This document shows, one piece after another, positions 1-12,895 of a DNA stretch of 64,000 bases. A program made the translations under genes and the position numbers. The notes below the pieces were generated by a model. That model saw only the letters and a list, made by a program, of their open reading frames with translations. It was not told the DNA's origin and searched no databases. The DNA is from Lunularia cruciata (taxonomy: Eukaryota; Streptophyta; Marchantiopsida; Lunulariales; Lunulariaceae): the NCBI GenBank assembly GCA_948567375.1, contig OX419758.1, positions 63,393,965 through 63,457,964 of the forward strand, given 5' to 3'. How positions within the stretch are numbered: position 1 is the first letter of the stretch; the number at the start of each line of letters is the position of its first letter.

Positions 1-1300
1 AAAAATTCACTGTTATCGGGAACTAAGAAGTTGCTCGTGATGATCCGTACAGCATATTTGTACATTCTTCCACTAGTTCGTGTCTATAAGCTACCCACGG
101 GAATTGGTCGTGTAGATGTTGCAATTTTGGTGTATATTCGTGAAGAACCTCCCCGCGAAAGGATAGGTCGTCCCTTAAGAATGGGTCAAAGCCACCATTG
201 ACGAGGAGGCAGATCTTCGTGGGTCTTGTTATTTACTAGTTGTGCAGGTCTCTCGGAAATTGAATCTATAGTCTTAACAGAACACAAGGTCTTGGAGGAG
301 TGGACGGCTTTAGATAAACACAAATGAATTTGTCGATTGAATGAATGAATAATAATCCGAGATGAGTTTAGCAAATAGTAGAGTAAAATTCTAAATAATC
401 TTATCTAACCAATTGCTTCTTACGCTCTTCGAAATTCTGAATAAGTAGTGCATAGCGCTACCATGAAGACCCAACCAGTATTATAGATAAGGCTGAAACA
501 GTCCACTTAAAAGTTAAAAGTGGTGGCGATCTCTTTAGCTGAAATTGTCAATGCGTTCCCTAGGACCTCCACTCAATAACTGGTTCTGCATATGTAGACA
601 AAAGTACCATGTGTGCTAATGTTACGATGTTAATTATGTTCAATTATCAGGGCAAGTGAAGATCCAGGACCGAGCAATACAGGTAGCATGAATATATCAG
701 CTGATGTTAATAAAGCAAACAGCTAATGTAAATATGAAGGACGAAAGTGATATGGAACGTATGCTTGATGTAGTCTCTAGTTCAGTGCAAGTCTTCAACA
801 TCTCATTCTAAGTAAATCAACACCTGAATTGACTATCATATGATACATTGAAGTACATGAAAATTTTCACTAGATATATTATTAGAATAGCTTAGGTTCA
901 AGAAATTAGATTTATTTCTGAGAAATCGTAATTTATAAGGAAAGATCTAGATTAACAGTTTCAATGTAAAGAAGTAAACTCCAAATTTTAAGTAGTAAAT
1001 TTTTTTATAATTATGTTTTAATCAATTCTTTCATTTTTACCCCCTTGTCTTTGTCTTTTAATGGCATGATCCGTGTCTGCGGAATAATTGGGCATCTCTT
1101 TAAAAAGCACCATAGAGTTCATAAGGTCTATGTAGATGAATTGATAAAAGAAATTGTTTCTAAATTATTTGTATTTTTAAAATAATTATTTTTGAAATTA
1201 AATTTTTTTATTTCTAAACTATTCTGGTTATATAACTAAAAATTATTTTAATCACTTTGATGTATTGGAATGACCCAGTGTTGTTCAAATTTGTAATACT
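1..1300. other. No gene seen
   Basis: Composition is mixed in the first 700 bases and AT-rich afterwards. All frames are short and none shows a recognisable motif. Confidence 0.6.
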
Positions 1301-1339
1301 GTGATAAGAACTGGTTGGTTGCAAGATAAAACAAGATAA

Positions 1340-1760
1340 AATGCCACTAGTGCCTCTCCCTATGGGTCCAAAGGCGAGTAAGCACTTTCAGACATGAGAC
1401 TTCTTTACGAAAGAAGCGCTGAAGGCTGGAAATGTCTTGACAATTTCCGTTCATGAAGACTAGAAGGAGAGGACCGAGTGCTCGAAGGCCCAAAGGGTTC
1501 GGGTCTCGTGCCTTTTGGCCCTGAAAATTCAAAGTTTATGCTTGTAGGCTCGTAGTGCTTGACAAAAGGGAGAAGGTCTCTGCTACCAGGTGGATGGCCC
1601 ACCCCCTACCAAGCCAAAAGATCTGATTAAATCACAAAAAGAAAAACCAAAATCCGTACCTAGCCCACTGTAGTGGGCTAGGTAGGAATCCATGAAGAGT
1701 GATGTCGTGGAGGCGCACAACTCCAAAGCTAAAGCAATCATAAGTAAAACCAAAAAAGAG
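1340..1760. other. GC-richer stretch, unassigned
   Basis: Short minus-strand frames of 61-65 residues overlap here with no motif I recognise. The local base composition is higher in GC than the flanks and it ends with a perfect palindrome. It may be a gene or transposon fragment. Confidence 0.3.
1657..1684. repeat. Perfect 13-bp palindrome
   Basis: TACCTAGCCCACT and its reverse complement are separated by GT. It lies in the GC-richer stretch 1340-1720, which has no assignable gene. Confidence 0.93.
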
Positions 1761-1879
1761 GAAAAAAGATAATGCATTTTGTATTAACACTATTCCGGAG
1801 GATAAATAATTTGTGTATTGATTTGCTTTAGTTTTACATAGTTTATAAAAAAAATGAAATTTTATAGTTTCATATTTAA

Positions 1880-4800
1880 TCTTTTAGACAAAGTCATTCC
1901 CATAAGAGATAAGAGAGTAATGTCACCTCCTCATGTGCACAATTAATCATGCTCACTATATATTTAATCCCAAAGATTTATTCCTAAATGTGATGGTTCA
2001 TTCATAATGAAGGTCACTTTGAGTCAGAATTCCCTTACCTTCTTCTTTGGCACAACCAGATTCTAAATTAATCTTATTAAGATAGTCATATGTATTGAGA
2101 TGCCAATTTACAATAATTAGGTTTGAGGTTGTACAAGATCAACATGACTATGGAGTCCTACAAGCAATATCATAGAATGCATGTATGATGAAGAGGTAGG
2201 ATCCTCCAAAGGTCCTTTCACCTTGTTGCCTACATCTATGGATAAATCTTCTATCCTTCTCTAAAGGCACACCTTCACAAGAGACCTAAATGGATCATAC
2301 TACTTAGTCTTATGGTCTTGCATTACTTTATGATACTCAAGACTAGTGGTTCTATATTGTCCTTGACCTGTATGGAGCCCCTAAAGATGAATAATACAAT
2401 TCCACTCACTCAAGTGCTTTTGCTCCTACATCAAGATTCTTCACTTTGATTCCATTAAGCATGCAATCATTCATACAAGGCACAAAAAAAGACACATACA
2501 CTGACTCAATTGCCTTAATTGTATAAAATTCATTTACTAAAAAGAAGGATGTATCAAATGAACCCAATGAACATCAAGCCTAAGGTTTTTAAACATTTGC
2601 TTACTTAGCCACCAAATAAATTTAATGGCTACAATGTCTTGGAGATCTTCTAATTACACCTACGCCGCTCTAATCTTATCTTTATCTTTATCTTATCCTA
2701 GTCTAATCTTAAGTAGGCATGGACCACATGGTATGGCCACCTGAACCTCTTGACTTGTCATCTACCACTATTATGTTGGGTGAAAGGCTAATACAAAATC
2801 TTGCTATTGTAGTCTAACTAGCTATGTACAAAGTGTGTACTGATACAGAGAGGCTTGGACTATGAATACAAAAACAAAAACACCCTAACCATGAGAGGTG
2901 GCATAGTTGTTCTATATGAAGTTGACTAGTGCTCATTTTGTATGAAGTTCTCTAAGTCATATGTGTATTATGCTTGTCTTATATGAAGTCATCACTTGTA
3001 TGCTTCACAATTGAGTGGCACCCATGAAAAATTACCTTCTTGTTTACATAGATGGATAAGCTTTATGAGTTCCTTTCTATAACCTTCAATGGCTCATGCA
3101 CAATTGGTCATTGTTTCATGGAACTTGGTCATGGAATGTGCTTGTAGCTTGACTACCAACGCCTTGAGCTAGACATAAACATATACATTCCTTTCCAATG
3201 CATCAATTTGCATCATGAGGTCCTCCAACTTCATATGCTATGGGTGTTTGGCTACAATTTGTTCCTATTGTTCCTATTGAAATGTGCCTTATTGTTTCAA
3301 GTAACCCCATTTGTTCATTCTCCAAGTTCATTTTTCACTTTAGAGCTCTACTCCCACTTTCACACAAACCTTTATCTTCAACTCATCTTCTTATGACTTG
3401 TGGTGAGCTCTTGGATAAAGAGGTCCATAATCTACTTCAAATTTTTGTAGCAGGATTCTGTGGTAGTGGTCTTTTCATTGGTCTCTTCCAACTTTGTTTC
3501 AGGTGCAATCATCTCTTTGTCACATGTTCGTATTTGGTCTTTGTGTTTGGCTTGTTGTTTGGAGACTTTGTCATTGAAGATGGTGACATTTGCTTGTAGA
3601 TGTGGCAGGGCCACCTTTTGTTGCTCCTATCATGCAAGTTTTTCCTTTTGAAATGCTTTCACCATACAATATTTCTCTTTACAATCTTTTACTTCCTCCT
3701 TGAGCTCTTGCTTGACTTGGTTGAGCTCATTGAAAAGTAGCACCTTATCTTTTGCTATTGTTTGAGCAAGCTTATAGTTACACAAGTATTGCTGATTGTT
3801 AGTACTAAGATCTAGTTTATAGTAGAACAACAAAATTCCTCCATGGCCTCCATTGTTGACATAACTATGTTGACATTGTAAAATACCATCAACCACAAGA
3901 GAGAGTTGCTTTTGCATTTCATATGTCGTAAGAGGTCCTTCATTGTGCTTATGTTCTTTGTTTACTCTTCATTTGGTAGCCATTGATCTGAAGGCTGATC
4001 TTGATTATCTGTCTCCTTCTCTGTGTGTTGTAACCATATTGTTGGCCTTCTTTGCATTCAACTCATTGTATAGTTTTCCTCCCATGGACTCTTCCTCCTT
4101 TGTCTTGAGGACCTCTACCTTTGTAGGTGATGTGTTATCTAGACCACATTCTTGCTCACCTTGCATTTTTTATGACAACCCAGCCTCATTGTCAATAGCA
4201 CCTAAGACAAGGCTAAGAAATGTTAAATGCCTTCTTTTTTTATACCCTTGCTTTGGTTCAAAATGAGGAACTTCAAAAAATGTTGTGCTTGTGTTTGTTG
4301 AAAATTTCTTCAATTTGGAAATAGTGTTTTCCTTGTCTTCTTCCATCATCATTTTCCCTTTTTCAAGAGACTTCTCTAGATCCTTGCTTTCATTGGCCAT
4401 TTGGAATGATTTTTCTTTGTTGTTAAAATCTCCAACATTCATATCATTTTAACCACAAGCAACAAATTACAATTAAACATATTGTCACTTCCCGGTTCCT
4501 TGTGCACCAAAGCAACCTTCTCATATTCATACTTGGTGTGGGTTACTTCCCAAGTTTCTTGCTTTGTCCATAACTTCATCATTGCACTCATTTTCTCATC
4601 AATTTCCACTTTCTCTTGAGGGTACATCTATTATTTGTGCGGTTTGTTTCTGCTTCTTGGAAGCCAAGATGTGCTATGAATCCATCCAAGTTAAGCTAGG
4701 GTCTTCTCTGATCTAAATGTGCTCTACCAAGGTGAAAAATTTGGGCCATACTGCTTGCACCTTCTTATGAGCATTCATCATATCATTCATTCACATTCTA

Positions 4801-5950
4801 GTACAAACTTCTTTGTACAAGCATACTCAATATCTACTTCATGGTATTTCATTATTTCCTTAGGTAGGTCTAGATGCCCAATTAAATATGGTGGATGTTG
4901 GAAGTGGGTACAACTAGCTTCTTCCCTAAGAAAATTCATTCCTAAATAGAAATGCAAAATGAAGGAGGCTATGATCGTAGCTACTCCTTTGGTCATGTCT
5001 TCCAATAGCTTGCTGACATGTTGTCAAAACATTTGTGTCCAACTTATAAGTTTCCCTTTGTGTATAATTGGAAGAAAATAGCCTATTTTAGGTTTACACA
5101 GGTTTTTTGTTTGACTTGAAGAGTTTCATGATTGTTTCTATTCCGACTTGTTGTGCAAGATCTTTGAGGTAATCAAATTGGAATTAGTTTGTTGAATTCT
5201 CATCAGCAAATGAGTCTTGTATTCTGGCTTTGAGACTCTTACTTGGATGAACATGCAGAATGTCTATGTTCATTTGGCCAAAGAGAAAGCACTTGTGTCC
5301 CAACACTTATTGCCAATGGTCTTAAGTCCACAAGACAAGATTTCCTCTTTAAGGTTTTGTCCCTCATATGGGTATTACTATGGGTTTCTTCTAGTAGGGA
5401 TATGGTTGATAGACTCCAATCTGATAGCAAGAACTCTAGATTTCTACTTCTTAGGTAATCATATTGGCAATATAGGTCCCACTTAGAAATTTTAGGCAAT
5501 TTGCTATTGATCTCAAGGAGTTCTTGTTGTTTCCTCTTGCCTTGCTACTTAGTCAGTATGCCTACACTTGCTTACTACACACTAACCTGGGGAATTTCCT
5601 TTCCTAAGAACACACTCTCACAAAAAATTTCAATTTTTCACTCTACCAAGAAAAAAAAATCACTTTGGGAATAGAGATAAACTCCTACACAACCAAACTT
5701 CAAAAAATTGAAAAGTGAAAATGTAAAAGTTCTTCCTCATAGGGTGGGGACACCATTTTATAGTTTTGTCAAGCTGGTCCATCACAGTGGTTGGTGGTTA
5801 TGGTTGCATCCCAAATGCATGTCACTTGGGCCATACGGTCAAAAGTCTATTCTTTGGTGGCACTTTCATGTAGTGCGCATGAGTTTTGGCAACATTCTTT
5901 TGATTGCAGAACTTTGTAACAACATGAAGTTTGTCATATTTGTATTCTCC
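1880..5950 (-). pseudogene. Family X unit X1, decayed coding repeat
   Basis: This is the first of six units of an unrecognised multicopy family. Read on the minus strand it begins near 5950. Around 4950 it shows the family motif HFYLGMNFL, then a long charged region (for example 4442-4170 and 3917-3630) rich in E, K, Q and L with coiled-coil-like periodicity. It ends near 1880 in a tail also found in the other copies. Many stops and frame changes separate short open stretches of 60-95 residues, so the unit is dead as it stands. X2 follows head-to-tail with about 200 bp between them. I do not recognise the domain. It could be a host tandem gene family or the coding part of a non-autonomous transposon. 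Confidence 0.6.
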
Positions 5951-6149
5951 AAGACTTTGTTAAGTCTATAGTTTAACATGCATGCTAGTCTAAAATAAAA
6001 CAATATTATATAAGTTATTATGATTTTAGGATATACTTAATTAAACATATACATAATCTCTTTAAGTAATATTATTATTTGTGATCTATATTAAATAGTC
6101 AATGTGATAACTTAGTGTTGACCAAAAGGTGATTTAACAATAATAAACA

Positions 6150-8468
6150 CATTGCTTCCTTGAGAAAGCATGTTAGAAATGGCTAGATTTGAAGAGAAGT
6201 GTTTCAATTGGTAGTTCTTTATTGTTACCTATTTAACCTCTTGGGCAAGAACCTCCCCAAAAAGAGGGTAGTGTCACTGTCTACAACATACTATAGCAAA
6301 TGAAAAATTAAAATATCACTTTCACTAAGAATGAGTTCCAACAATTTCTTAAATGTGATGATTCAATCAACTCCAAAAGGGTTGCTTCACTACAAAGACA
6401 TTCAACTTTGAAGATTATGTTCTACCCTTCCTAGAAGGCACAACTCCAAAGGCACTTTGCATTGATAATAGGACTTCATTTTTTAATTTTGTGGTACACT
6501 CAACATTATAGTTTATTTCTGATCTGTCAAGGCACTGTTCCACTTCTTCAAAACACTTAGGGATCCCAAACCCTAATCACAAATACAAATGTTTGTCTCA
6601 CTCATGCACTCATGTTGTTATTATGAAGTTCCTCACCAATACTCACCAAACACATACAACCAATAGTCATAATTTAAGAAAAAGTGACAAAGAGATTTTG
6701 ATCCTTTTGCTTTATTTGCATTAGGAAGATTGGATGAATTATTTACATCAGGTTGAAACCTTAAATAGTTTCTTCCTATCTAAGCCAAATAAATCTAATG
6801 GTTGAGGAAGTCTAGAAATCTTCTTGGCTCATCCTTGTTATACATTGGTAATCCTATCTTTGTTGTTTTGTATCTACTCACATGTAGCTTAATTAGGCAC
6901 CTTACACATGTCAAGGAAGGTTTAAGTTCTTCATCAAAGAAAACTTATATGTTTTTCCTTTGGACTTACTACCCAGAAGGTTACATTTACAAATATCCTG
7001 CAACTACAAAGATTGTCTAGAACTCCAAACAACTTTGTCAATGAAGTGTCTTTGGCCTCAAGTGCTACTGCAAAGAACTACTTTCACCTTTACAAATCCT
7101 AATAAGGAGCTCAAATCTCTCCTTGTACCCTACTATTCTAAAAGATAGGTATTACAAGTTTTGAGAACTTCCAATTTATGTGTTCTTGAAGTCTGATCAC
7201 ATATTGCTCCATCTTCTCATCTTTGTATATCTTCCCATCTAGCTTTTGGACTTGCAATTTTAGGTCATGTAACTTAGCCTTCATTATCATTTCTTGAGCT
7301 GCCTCTTCCAACATTGCTACAAACTGATCTTGAGCTTCCTCTGATTGCTTGAGGATCTTGGCCTTCTTTTCATTTGTGGTTGTTCAAAGCCTCCACCTCC
7401 TTCTTTACCTCTGGCAACATTTGGAGTCTATTGATTGCTCTCTCCTCCTTCTCCTTTGCAAGTTGTGTTGCCAACTCCTCCATCCTCTTACATTTGAACC
7501 TCTAGGGTGACTAACCTTATCTTGGTAGTCTCCAATTGTTGCTAAATACTTACTACTTCTTTGACTTTGGGCTTGAGTTGCTCTTTGTACCCTTATTATT
7601 TCTGCTTATGTTTGAGTCAAAGAGTTTTCAAGTCATCCCATAGCCTCCAAATGTCCTCTTTGTACTGGTTGTGGTCTATAACAAGGGAATTATTCTACCA
7701 CTTCACTTCATAGTTTTCTTGCATCTGTTTGCATCTTCATTGTATAGATAGACCTCCTCCTTGTATAGATTTTAGTTCTTCTCTATCTCTTCCTTCCAAT
7801 TGTCTTGCTTTTTCTATCTTGTGTAGCCTTTAGACAAGAGAAGTGTAAACTTCCACATCTACATAAACTTATTGGTTTTGGGGTAAAATTATCTCTATCA
7901 CCTACAAGATAGAACCTACTAAATGAATAACTAAGTTGGCCTCCTCTTTCACTAGTACTCTTTATTCTTGGATAGCCTCTCCTCTCACTTTGTTCTATAC
8001 TCTACTTAGAAGGTCTTTGCCTTTGGATTCACTATTCACCTTTCCTTCACCTTCCTCTATAGGGTTCTGTTTGGTTTCCTCTGTCTTCCTTTGGTAGCAT
8101 CCACTTCATGATTGGGATTGAGGTGTTCTTCTAATCAAAGTTGGGTTTCTTCTTGTTCATCTTTGGCTTGATCTCCTTAGTAAGGATCTACATCCATATC
8201 TTGTTCTTTGGATTTGGAGTAGATTGGGCATCCTTGTATTGATCTTATCCTTTGGACTCCAATATAGACCACTGAAAGGTGTATGAATCTTCTTCCTCTT
8301 CTTGATCTTCTCCATTTGCTTCCTCCTCCAAAGACACATCTATGACCTAAGGATTCTTTCTTGGCTTCTTGGTTGGGTTTTGAGACCTTGATGGAGCCAA
8401 TCTCTTCTTCTTTGTTGTGGTGGTGATCCCTTCTCCATCCACTCACACAAATCTTCCAATTGTATTGT
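6150..8468 (-). pseudogene. Family X unit X2, 3' part (coiled-coil region)
   Basis: This is the downstream part of X2; its upstream part lies at 12896-14150 beyond element B. The frame at 8450-8340, with NKEEEIGS and QEAKKESLG, aligns with a charged segment of X4 near 29300 (GEEEVDHSSK, QETKEESS), which confirms that it continues the sequence broken at 12896. The rest is decayed charged sequence. The tail at 6160-6450 matches the tails at 14190-14447 and 62450-62790. Confidence 0.6.
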
Positions 8469-9170
8469 TGTAATACTTTGAAGACAAGAGAACTCTTCAA
8501 GAGAGAAAACAAAGATTTCACACCCAATCCTTCAATGCCCCAAAGGAGCACCTCCTCTTTATTATATATCCAAGGAAGATCTCCTCCAAGGAAGCTCCAC
8601 CATAGGATTAGGTACATGGATAGGTGACTTGTCAGCAAGCTCTATCCTTAGATTACTTGCTTGGATGGGTGACATGTCGCTCCTAGTCCTATCTAGCTGG
8701 TCAAATAAGCTTTGACCAGATGGAATATTTTAGGGAATCTTCCTACAAGAATCTCAAAATCATATGGGTGAGGTACCATTGGAAGGCTCTTAGTGACACA
8801 TATGCTCTGCACATGTTTGAGGCCTAATTCATCTGTTTAGGCCTCCAAAATTACCTCTGAAGTTTTCAAACCTATTCTGGTTTCTACCCTATTAGTAGAA
8901 GTACTCTTTTGGTGATACCTCTATCTTATTTACTTAATTCCATCATGTATAACATCCTCCTAGATGTTACCAAATAAAATTTCATCTTTAGATCATGTGT
9001 CTAGCTATAGATTCTAAAGTCTTCAAGCATGTTTTTATTTTTGGCCTATTAGTACAAGTACTCTTTTGGTGATACCTATGATCTTCTTAGTCCATCATGT
9101 ATAATATCTTGCCATATATTACCAAACCAAATTTCATCTCTAGATCATATGTCTAGCTATTGGTATTACA
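8469..9170 (-). repeat. Element B 3' LTR
   Basis: This is 702 bp with terminal TG and CA on the minus strand, starting TGTAATACCAATAGCTAG at 9170. Its U3 holds two copies of a unit of about 155 bp, as in element A. A purine-rich run at 9171-9188 on the minus strand is the polypurine tract. Confidence 0.88.
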
Positions 9171-9189
9171 AACCCCCATCCTTTTAAGA

Positions 9190-12100
9190 TGCAATGTCTT
9201 TGTTGCGAAGCTAATGCTCAAAAGACTTTACTAACACTGGTACATGGGTCAAGTTGGCTGCTGGCTCCCATGTTGTCTCAATATAGTGGGTATTTGTTCC
9301 ATTGTATGAGATATTCCACACTTAGGTGACAAGTCCCATGGATGCATTTTTGGAGAATGCATTCAACTTTGTATTCTTCCATGCCATCAATGAGTGTCGG
9401 GCAAGGTCAAATGTCTTGTATGAAGGGACAATGGTTTGATTGGAGCACATATCTACATAGGAGGGATGCATGGAACGCTTGATGGATCTTCATGTATAGT
9501 GGTAGCTTAAGGTGATAGGCCATAGCACCAATTCATCAAAGAATGGGATAAAGCCCAATATAGCAAGGTTTGAGCTTGCGAGGGCCAAAAATATGAGGTT
9601 GGTTGTTGACAACCAAACGTGATCTCCCACATGGAACTCCATGTGCCTACAGTGTGCATTGGCAAATTGCTTTTGTCAATTTTTGGCAATCTGCAACATG
9701 TTTTTGGCATTCTCCACAACTTGTTGGATTCTCAAAACAAAGAGTTGACAACATCAACCTTGGTAGTCACCCGATAGGTCTTCTTCAAGCTCAAAGGTGT
9801 GAAAGGATGCTTGCCATACATAGGGAAGAATGGTGTGACTTGGGTGGAGGCATTTATTGAATTGTTGCAGGTGAATTCCACCAATGGAAATAAGTATCCC
9901 ACCCCTCTTTCTCATCTAAGGTGAAGCCCCAAAGCATATCTTCAATAGTGCAATTAGCCCGTTCTGTTTGGCCATTGGTCTATGGATGGTAAGCTATCGA
10001 CATGGCCAATTTGGTTTTGAAGACACCAAAGAGTATTCTCCAAAATAGACTACTAAATTGAGTGCCTCTATCAATGATGAGCACTTGAGACAAGCCATGG
10101 TGAGAGAAAACTGCATCTAAGTTGTAACAATATGAAGTTTAGCGACAAAGTTAGTTGGGCTTACAAAGTAGAGAATAAGAAAAAATAACCTAGAATCTTC
10201 TAGAAGCTTCCCAACTAGCTAACTTGTGTTCTAAGCAGGTAGCTTCTAGAAGGAAGCTTCTAGAAGCTTCTAACTAGCTGAGCTTGCACGCCAAGTAGGC
10301 GGCTTCTAGAAGGAAGCTTCTTGAGATGCTTCTTGGTTAACTTGGCTTGCACTCCAAGAAAGCGGCTCAAGGAAGCTTCTTGAGAAGCTTCAAGGGTCTT
10401 GTATGCTACCTATAAATACCAAAGCCAAAGCTCATGCTAGGCATTTGGAGTTTTTTCTCATTCAAGTGTCCCAATGTGAGTTTCCATTCTCCTATTTCTC
10501 TCCTTGGTTTTGGTCTTTTACATAAGTACCCAAGCTAGTTGTGGAACCATCACCTCCTTATTGCTATAGCATACATGAATCATTTTTTTGAGTTGGTCAA
10601 CAAATACTACAATGGAGTCAAACCTTGAAGTGGTCTTGGGTAATTCATAGACTAGATCCATACTCAACTATTCCCAATGTTGTGTAGGAGTAGGAGTCCT
10701 ACAAGAGCTTGATAAGAGGCTTTGTTATGTTGACAAAGTAGGCAGCTCCAAACATATTCCACCACATCATTGCTCAACTTGGGCCAATAGTAATAGCGCT
10801 AGACTGCATCCAAGGTCTTATCTACTCCAACATGACATGCAATGGCAGAATCATGACATTTTACTAAGATGGTGGTGTGTAATTTTAGGGCATTTGGGAT
10901 CCATAATTTACCACCATGAGATAGATCTTTCTGTGTCTCGAGGTAGACTAGAGTTTTATGATTTGTCTCCACTACAAATGCCTTCTTGCCAAGATAGTGC
11001 TTCCAATGCTTGGTTGCAAGGACAATGGCCAGCTCTTCTTGCTTTATGGTGTGATAATTGCATTCTGCCTATAATAGCTTTCAAGAGAAGTATACAATTG
11101 GATGCCACTCATCATGCCACTCTTGTTGTAAGACTTCTCCTATTGCTACACCCAATGCCTCAATAATCAATTTGATTGGACATTTTGGGTCATATCATTT
11201 CAAGATTGGTGCATGTAGCAAGGCGTCTTTCAATTCTTGAAAGGCCAACTCTTGTGCGGTTCTCCATGTCCACTTCTTCCCCTTGCCAAGTACTATTCTT
11301 GAAGGCTATGCCACCTTAGAGAAGTCCTTGACAAACCAAAAATAGAACACGTCAACCCCAAGAAGCTCTTAAGTTGAGTCTGATCTTCTAGAGCGTTCCA
11401 TTTTTCAATGACCTTTATTTTATCTATTAATACTTGGATACCCTCTATACTTACTCTATCCCCCAAGTAGTCTACTTCAAACTTGCCAAACTCACACTTT
11501 GAGATTTTGGCATACAAGTGATTTTGTCTTAGAATCTAGAGGACTTCTCATAGATGTTGTTTGTGTCCTATTATCATCCTACTAATACTAAGATGTCATC
11601 TAGGAAAATGATAATAGACTTATCTAAATATGGCCAAAATATGTCATTCATCAGACTCACGAAAGTGGCAAGTGCATTGGTGAGACCGAATGGTATCACA
11701 AGATACTCAAAGTGGCCATACCTGGTTCAAAAGATAGTTTTGTATACATCTTCCTCTACAATCCGGATTTGATTTTAACCACTCTGCAAGTCCAATTTGG
11801 TGAAGTATCTTGCTCCATTGAGTTAATCAGATAGGTCATCCATGCGGGGTAAAGGATATTTGTTCTTCACTATTTGCTGATTAAGGCCCCGATAGTCAAT
11901 ACACATGTGCATTGTACCGTCCTTCTTCTTCACAAATAAGACAAGAGCCCCATATGGTGATATGTTGGGTTGGATAAACCCTTTTTGTAGCATATCCTCA
12001 ATTTGAGCCTTACACTCCTCCAACTCTTGAGGTGATAGACAACATGGGGCCTTACAAGGAGGTGTCTTCCTTAAAAGTATCTCAATTTTATGATCTACTC

Positions 12101-12428
12101 TCCTTTTGGGTGGTAATCCTGAAGGTAGATCATATGGGAAGATATCTTGAAACTCATTTACCACATCCTTCAATTTCTCAAGAATTTTTCCATCGAGTTG
12201 TGCACTTTGGACTTCTCTTATTAAACCCATGAAACATCTATATGTCTTACAAATAGCCGTTGTTCCTATGACATAGAGAGGCAATTTCTGCCTATGTGAT
12301 TTTTGTTTAACCCCAATGATCATCCATTGGCTGGTGCTCACTGCTTTCTTACTCCAATCTACCATAGGGTTGTCTTGCTCCATCCAAGGCATGCCTAAGA
12401 TTGCATCATAACAAGCTAATTGTATCAC
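9190..12428 (-). pseudogene. Element B pol: RT, RNase H, integrase, chromodomain
   Basis: The minus-strand frame 12428-11823 (201 residues) runs from the end of protease ([14 protein letters not shown]) into reverse transcriptase, with [20 protein letters not shown] and [12 protein letters not shown]. Downstream the frame is interrupted. IIIFLDDIL marks the polymerase active site near 11620 and a YLGDRVSIEGIQV stretch the RT thumb. Integrase follows and is broken by the solo LTR at 10123-10522; its second half has ICFGAS and VGDHVWL stretches. A chromodomain-like tail (WEP-containing) lies near 9260. The mix of stops and frameshifts means it is inactive. Confidence 0.85.
10123..10522 (+). mobile_element. 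Solo LTR of the C/D family inside element B
   Basis: This is 400 bp, beginning TGTAACAATATG and ending TTTTACA, flanked by perfect 5-bp repeats TAAGT at 10118-10122 and 10523-10527. It matches the LTRs of element D. It is rich in repeated AGCTTCTAGAAGGAAGCTTC-type palindromes, giving an LTR with strong self-complementarity. A TATAAATA box lies at about 10410. It sits in the integrase region of B on the opposite strand and is the youngest clean insertion in that stack. Confidence 0.92.
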
Positions 12429-12469
12429 CTACTACTCAATTTCTTCTTGATTTCTGAATGTGCAGATGT

Positions 12470-12533
12470 GCAAATTCACCCCTAATGGCTATTCATGCCA
12501 AGATGGGTGAATAGCCATTAGGGGTGAATCTGC
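12470..12533. repeat. 26-bp inverted repeat at element B break point
   Basis: The arms are 12470-12495 and 12508-12533, with one mismatch and a 12-base loop. It sits exactly between truncated pol and truncated LTR. Confidence 0.93.
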
Positions 12534-12895
12534 ATATTTTTTTTGCTTAATTCATTTGTTTAGGCCTCCCAAATTGCCTCTAAATTTTTCAAGCTTATTT
12601 TGGTTTCTGCTCTATTAGTAGAAGTATTCTTTCAGTGATACCTCTATCTGATCTACTTAGTCCATCATGTTTAAAAACCTCCCTGATGTTACCAAATAAA
12701 ATTTCATCTTTAGATCATATGTCTAGCTATTGATTCTAAAGTCTTCAAGCATGTTTTGATTTTTGGCCTATTAATAGAAGTACTCTTTTGGTGATACCTC
12801 TATTTGATCTATTTAGTCCATCATATATAATATACTCCAAATGTTACCAAACCAAATTTCATCTCTAGATCATGTGTCTAGCTATTGGTATTATA
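12534..12895 (-). repeat. Element B 5' LTR remnant
   Basis: This is the U3 part of the same LTR, ending at the X2 junction. R and U5 are gone. The inner break point carries a 26-bp palindromic structure at 12470-12533. Confidence 0.8.

Larger units (their letters stand above)
8469..12895 (-). mobile_element. Element B, truncated Ty3/gypsy chromovirus
   Basis: This is a minus-strand LTR retrotransposon inserted in X2. It keeps a full 3' LTR (8469-9170) and pol, but its 5' LTR is cut to 12534-12895 and gag is missing. Flanking 5-mers are AGTGT at 12896-12900 and ATTGT at 8464-8468 on the plus strand, a target duplication with one difference, and X2 resumes across it. The element is an LTR-family A relative. 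Internal stops and a nested solo LTR make it inactive. Confidence 0.85.

Noticed and set aside
1347-1602. Overlapping minus-strand frames of about 60 residues as a small gene
   Set aside because: No motif, no signal peptide and no splice context; left as an unassigned stretch.
10118-10527. Considered a MITE because of the palindromes
   Set aside because: TG...CA ends, a 5-bp duplication and identity to LTRs of element D show it is a solo LTR.
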